A DNA stretch of 5,960 nt. Origin: an uncultured Clostridia bacterium. Lineage in GTDB: Bacteria; Bacillota; Clostridia; Christensenellales; Borkfalkiaceae. Shown here piece after piece: positions 4,007 to 5,960 of this stretch. Positions within the stretch are counted from its first letter, which is position 1, and each line of letters opens with the position of its first letter. A model generated the notes under the pieces. The model searched no databases. It had not been told where the DNA came from and worked only from the letters and a program-made list of their open reading frames with translations. The position numbers were made by a program, and so were the translations under genes. The stretch is taken from positions 1 through 5,960 of the forward strand of contig USSJ01000085.1 in the NCBI GenBank assembly GCA_900557285.1, in the 5' to 3' direction.

Positions 4007-5960
4007 ATGCAGGTAATCAAAAGAGACGGTGCCGTTGCAGAATACGACAGGGCAAAAATAGCGATTGCGATCGGCAAAGCGAATGCGGAGATGGCTTCGG
4101 CGTCGCAGCGAGCGACGGGAGAAGAAATTGAAGAGATCCTGGCGAGCATCGAAAGCAAAAAGAAAAAGAGAATGCTGGTTGAGGACATTCAGGATCTGAT
4201 CGAAGAGAAGCTGATGGAGCAGGGGCATTACGAACTTGCGAAAACCTATATAATTTATCGTTACAACCGTGCATTGGTGCGCAAAGCGAACACGACGGAC
4301 GAAGCGATCCTGAGTCTGATCCATAATTCGAACAAGGATGTGATGGAAGAAAATTCCAACAAGAACGCTTTGGCGGCGGCGACGCAGCGCGATCTGATCG
4401 CGGGGGAAGTTTCGAAAGACCTTACGCGCCGTATTTTATTGCCGGAGAAGATTTCCAAGGCGCATGATGAAGGGATCCTGCATTTCCATGACGCCGATTA
4501 TTTTATCCAGCCGATTTTCAACTGCTGCCTGATCAATATCGGGGACATGCTGGATAACGGCACGGTAATGAACGGAAAACTTATCGAAAGCCCGAAGAGC
4601 TTTCAGGTTGCCTGCACGGTTGTGACGCAGATCATTGCGGCGGTAGCGTGTTCGCAGTACGGCGGGCAGTCGGTGGATATACGGCATTTAGGCAAATATC
4701 TGCGCAAGAGCCGTGAAAAATTTGAAAAACATTTCCGTCAGGCTTGCCCTGAATTGAGTGATGCCGAGATCAAAAAGCTTGTCGAAGATCGGATTCAGGA
4801 TGAGCTGCGCAGCGGAGTACAGACGATCCAGTATCAGATTAATACGCTGATGACGACGAACGGACAGTCCCCGTTTGTGACGCTGTTCTTATATCTGGAT
4901 AAAGATGACGAATATCTGGGAGAGAATGCACAGATCATCATGGAGATCCTGCGGCAGCGTTATGAAGGGATCAAGAATGAGAAGGGCGTGTATGTGACGC
5001 CTGCGTTCCCGAAACTTGTGTATGTTCTGGACGAGATCAACTGTCTCAAAGGCGGAAAATACGACTATATCACGGAATTTGCGGTGAAATGTTCATCCAA
5101 ACGGCTGTATCCCGATTATATTTCGGCAAAGAAGATGCGTGAAATTTATGAAGGCAACGTATTCAGCCCGATGGGATGCCGTTCATTCCTTTCGCCCTGG
5201 AAGGATGAAAACGGGAATTATAAATTTGAAGGCAGATTCAATCAGGGCGTGGTATCCATCAATCTGCCGCAGATCGGGATTCTGGCAAAAGGGGACGAGA
5301 AGAAATTCTGGGAGCTCTTTGACGAGAGGCTGGAACTTTGCCGTGAAGCGCTGATGGTCCGCCACCGCGCTTTGCTGGGTACAAAGTCGGATGTCAGCCC
5401 GATCCATTGGCAGTACGGAGCGATCGCGCGCCTGGAAAAGGGAGAGGTGATCGACAAACTTCTCTTCAACGGTTACAGCACTTTGTCGCTCGGGTATATC
5501 GGGCTGTACGAAGTGACGAAGCTGATGAAGGGCGTATCGCAGACGGAGCCGGAAGGAGAAGAGTTTGCCGTGCGCGTCATGCAGCATATGCGCGATAAGA
5601 CGGACGAATGGAAGAAAGAAACGGGACTCGGATTTGCATTGTACGGTACGCCGGCGGAATCGTTGTGCTATCGGTTTGCGCGGATCGACAAAGAGAGATT
5701 CGGCACCATCGAAGACGTTACGGACAAAGGGTATTATACGAATTCATACCATGTGGACGTGCGGGAGCATATCGATGCGTTCTCGAAATTCTCCTTTGAA
5801 GCGCAATTCCAGAAGATTTCTTCGGGCGGATGTATTTCGTATGTGGAAATACCCAACATGCAGAACAATCTGGAAGCGATGCAGGAGATCGTGAGATTTA
5901 TTTACGACAACATTCAGTACGCGGAGTTCAATACGAAGAGCGATTATTGTCACGTATGCG
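4007..5960 (+). CDS. nrdD: Anaerobic (class III) ribonucleoside-triphosphate reductase, 3' end outside window
   Basis: Reduces ribonucleoside triphosphates to dNTPs under anoxia with a glycyl radical installed by the activase NrdG. The start ATG 4007 follows GAAGGGG (3991-3997) by nine bases. Residues 1 to about 93 form an ATP-cone allosteric domain (VIKRDGAVAEYDRAKI ... TYIIYRYNRALVRK). The catalytic barrel follows with NSNKNALAAATQRDLIAGE, HFHDADYF at 159-166, NCCLIN with Cys173-Cys174, QYGGQSVD, and SPMGCRSFL with Cys391. Cys174 and Cys391 fit the active-site cysteine pair of NrdD. Later marks are GVVSINLPQIG, NGYSTLSLGYIG, TNSYHVDV and SSGGCISYVE. The frame is open to the edge, 651 codons, ending at YCHVC, the first CxxC of the C-terminal zinc site. 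About 60-70 residues, including the second CxxC and the glycyl-radical motif, must lie beyond, and nrdG is expected downstream. I found no internal stops. Confidence 0.96.
   Translation, partial: MQVIKRDGAVAEYDRAKIAIAIGKANAEMASASQRATGEEIEEILASIESKKKKRMLVEDIQDLIEEKLMEQGHYELAKTYIIYRYNRALVRKANTTDEAILSLIHNSNKDVMEENSNKNALAAATQRDLIAGEVSKDLTRRILLPEKISKAHDEGILHFHDADYFIQPIFNCCLINIGDMLDNGTVMNGKLIESPKSFQVACTVVTQIIAAVACSQYGGQSVDIRHLGKYLRKSREKFEKHFRQACPELSDAEIKKLVEDRIQDELRSGVQTIQYQINTLMTTNGQSPFVTLFLYLDKDDEYLGENAQIIMEILRQRYEGIKNEKGVYVTPAFPKLVYVLDEINCLKGGKYDYITEFAVKCSSKRLYPDYISAKKMREIYEGNVFSPMGCRSFLSPWKDENGNYKFEGRFNQGVVSINLPQIGILAKGDEKKFWELFDERLELCREALMVRHRALLGTKSDVSPIHWQYGAIARLEKGEVIDKLLFNGYSTLSLGYIGLYEVTKLMKGVSQTEPEGEEFAVRVMQHMRDKTDEWKKETGLGFALYGTPAESLCYRFARIDKERFGTIEDVTDKGYYTNSYHVDVREHIDAFSKFSFEAQFQKISSGGCISYVEIPNMQNNLEAMQEIVRFIYDNIQYAEFNTKSDYCHVC

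Noticed and set aside
5183..5587. 134-residue - strand frame inside nrdD, with smaller ones around it
   Set aside because: Antisense to conserved NrdD motifs (NGYSTLSLGYIG, VVSINLPQIG); no start signal.

Overview
The window looks like part of the chromosome of an anaerobic Clostridia-type Firmicute. The reasons are a class III (oxygen-sensitive, glycyl-radical) ribonucleotide reductase, an AdeC-type adenine deaminase, a MinD/MinE pair, a CmpB-type (PF06541) membrane protein typical of Firmicutes, clear GGAGG-type ribosome sites and TGnTATAAT promoters. Base composition is moderate, with frequent GCG, CTG and CGC codons. Genus cannot be told from this sequence.

Layout, left to right: (1) 2-1666 (+), adenine deaminase, with the first ~20-30 codons lying before the window. 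(2) 1667-2002, a gene-free stretch with two long perfect hairpins (the first is the likely ade terminator), a G-rich tract with nine consecutive G, and a probable extended -10 promoter. (3) 2003-2817 (+), minD, broken: a MinD N-terminal half runs into a short ParA/Soj-like segment and stops at 2467, while the MinD C-terminal half, with its membrane-targeting tail, continues in another frame to 2817. (4) A likely terminator at 2816-2842, then a convergent five-helix CmpB-type membrane protein on the - strand, 2884-3528. (5) A short divergent control region with an inverted repeat, then a small MinE-like gene, 3580-3822 (+). (6) 3823-4006, a control region with two NrdR-like boxes about three helical turns apart, a terminator-like hairpin and a TGATATAAT promoter. 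(7) 4007 to the right edge (+), nrdD, open at its 3' end and cut at the first zinc-binding CxxC pair.

Functionally the genes form independent units: purine salvage (adenine to hypoxanthine), division-site placement (MinD and MinE, unusually split by a gene in the opposite direction, with no MinC in view), a membrane protein of unknown role, and anaerobic dNTP synthesis under probable NrdR control.

The points most worth a second look are the broken, apparently chimeric minD, the change in codon usage inside ade, and the arrangement of NrdR boxes, hairpin and second promoter before nrdD. I see no RNA genes, CRISPR array, insertion sequence or evident defence system. Nothing here convincingly forms a wholly new system.
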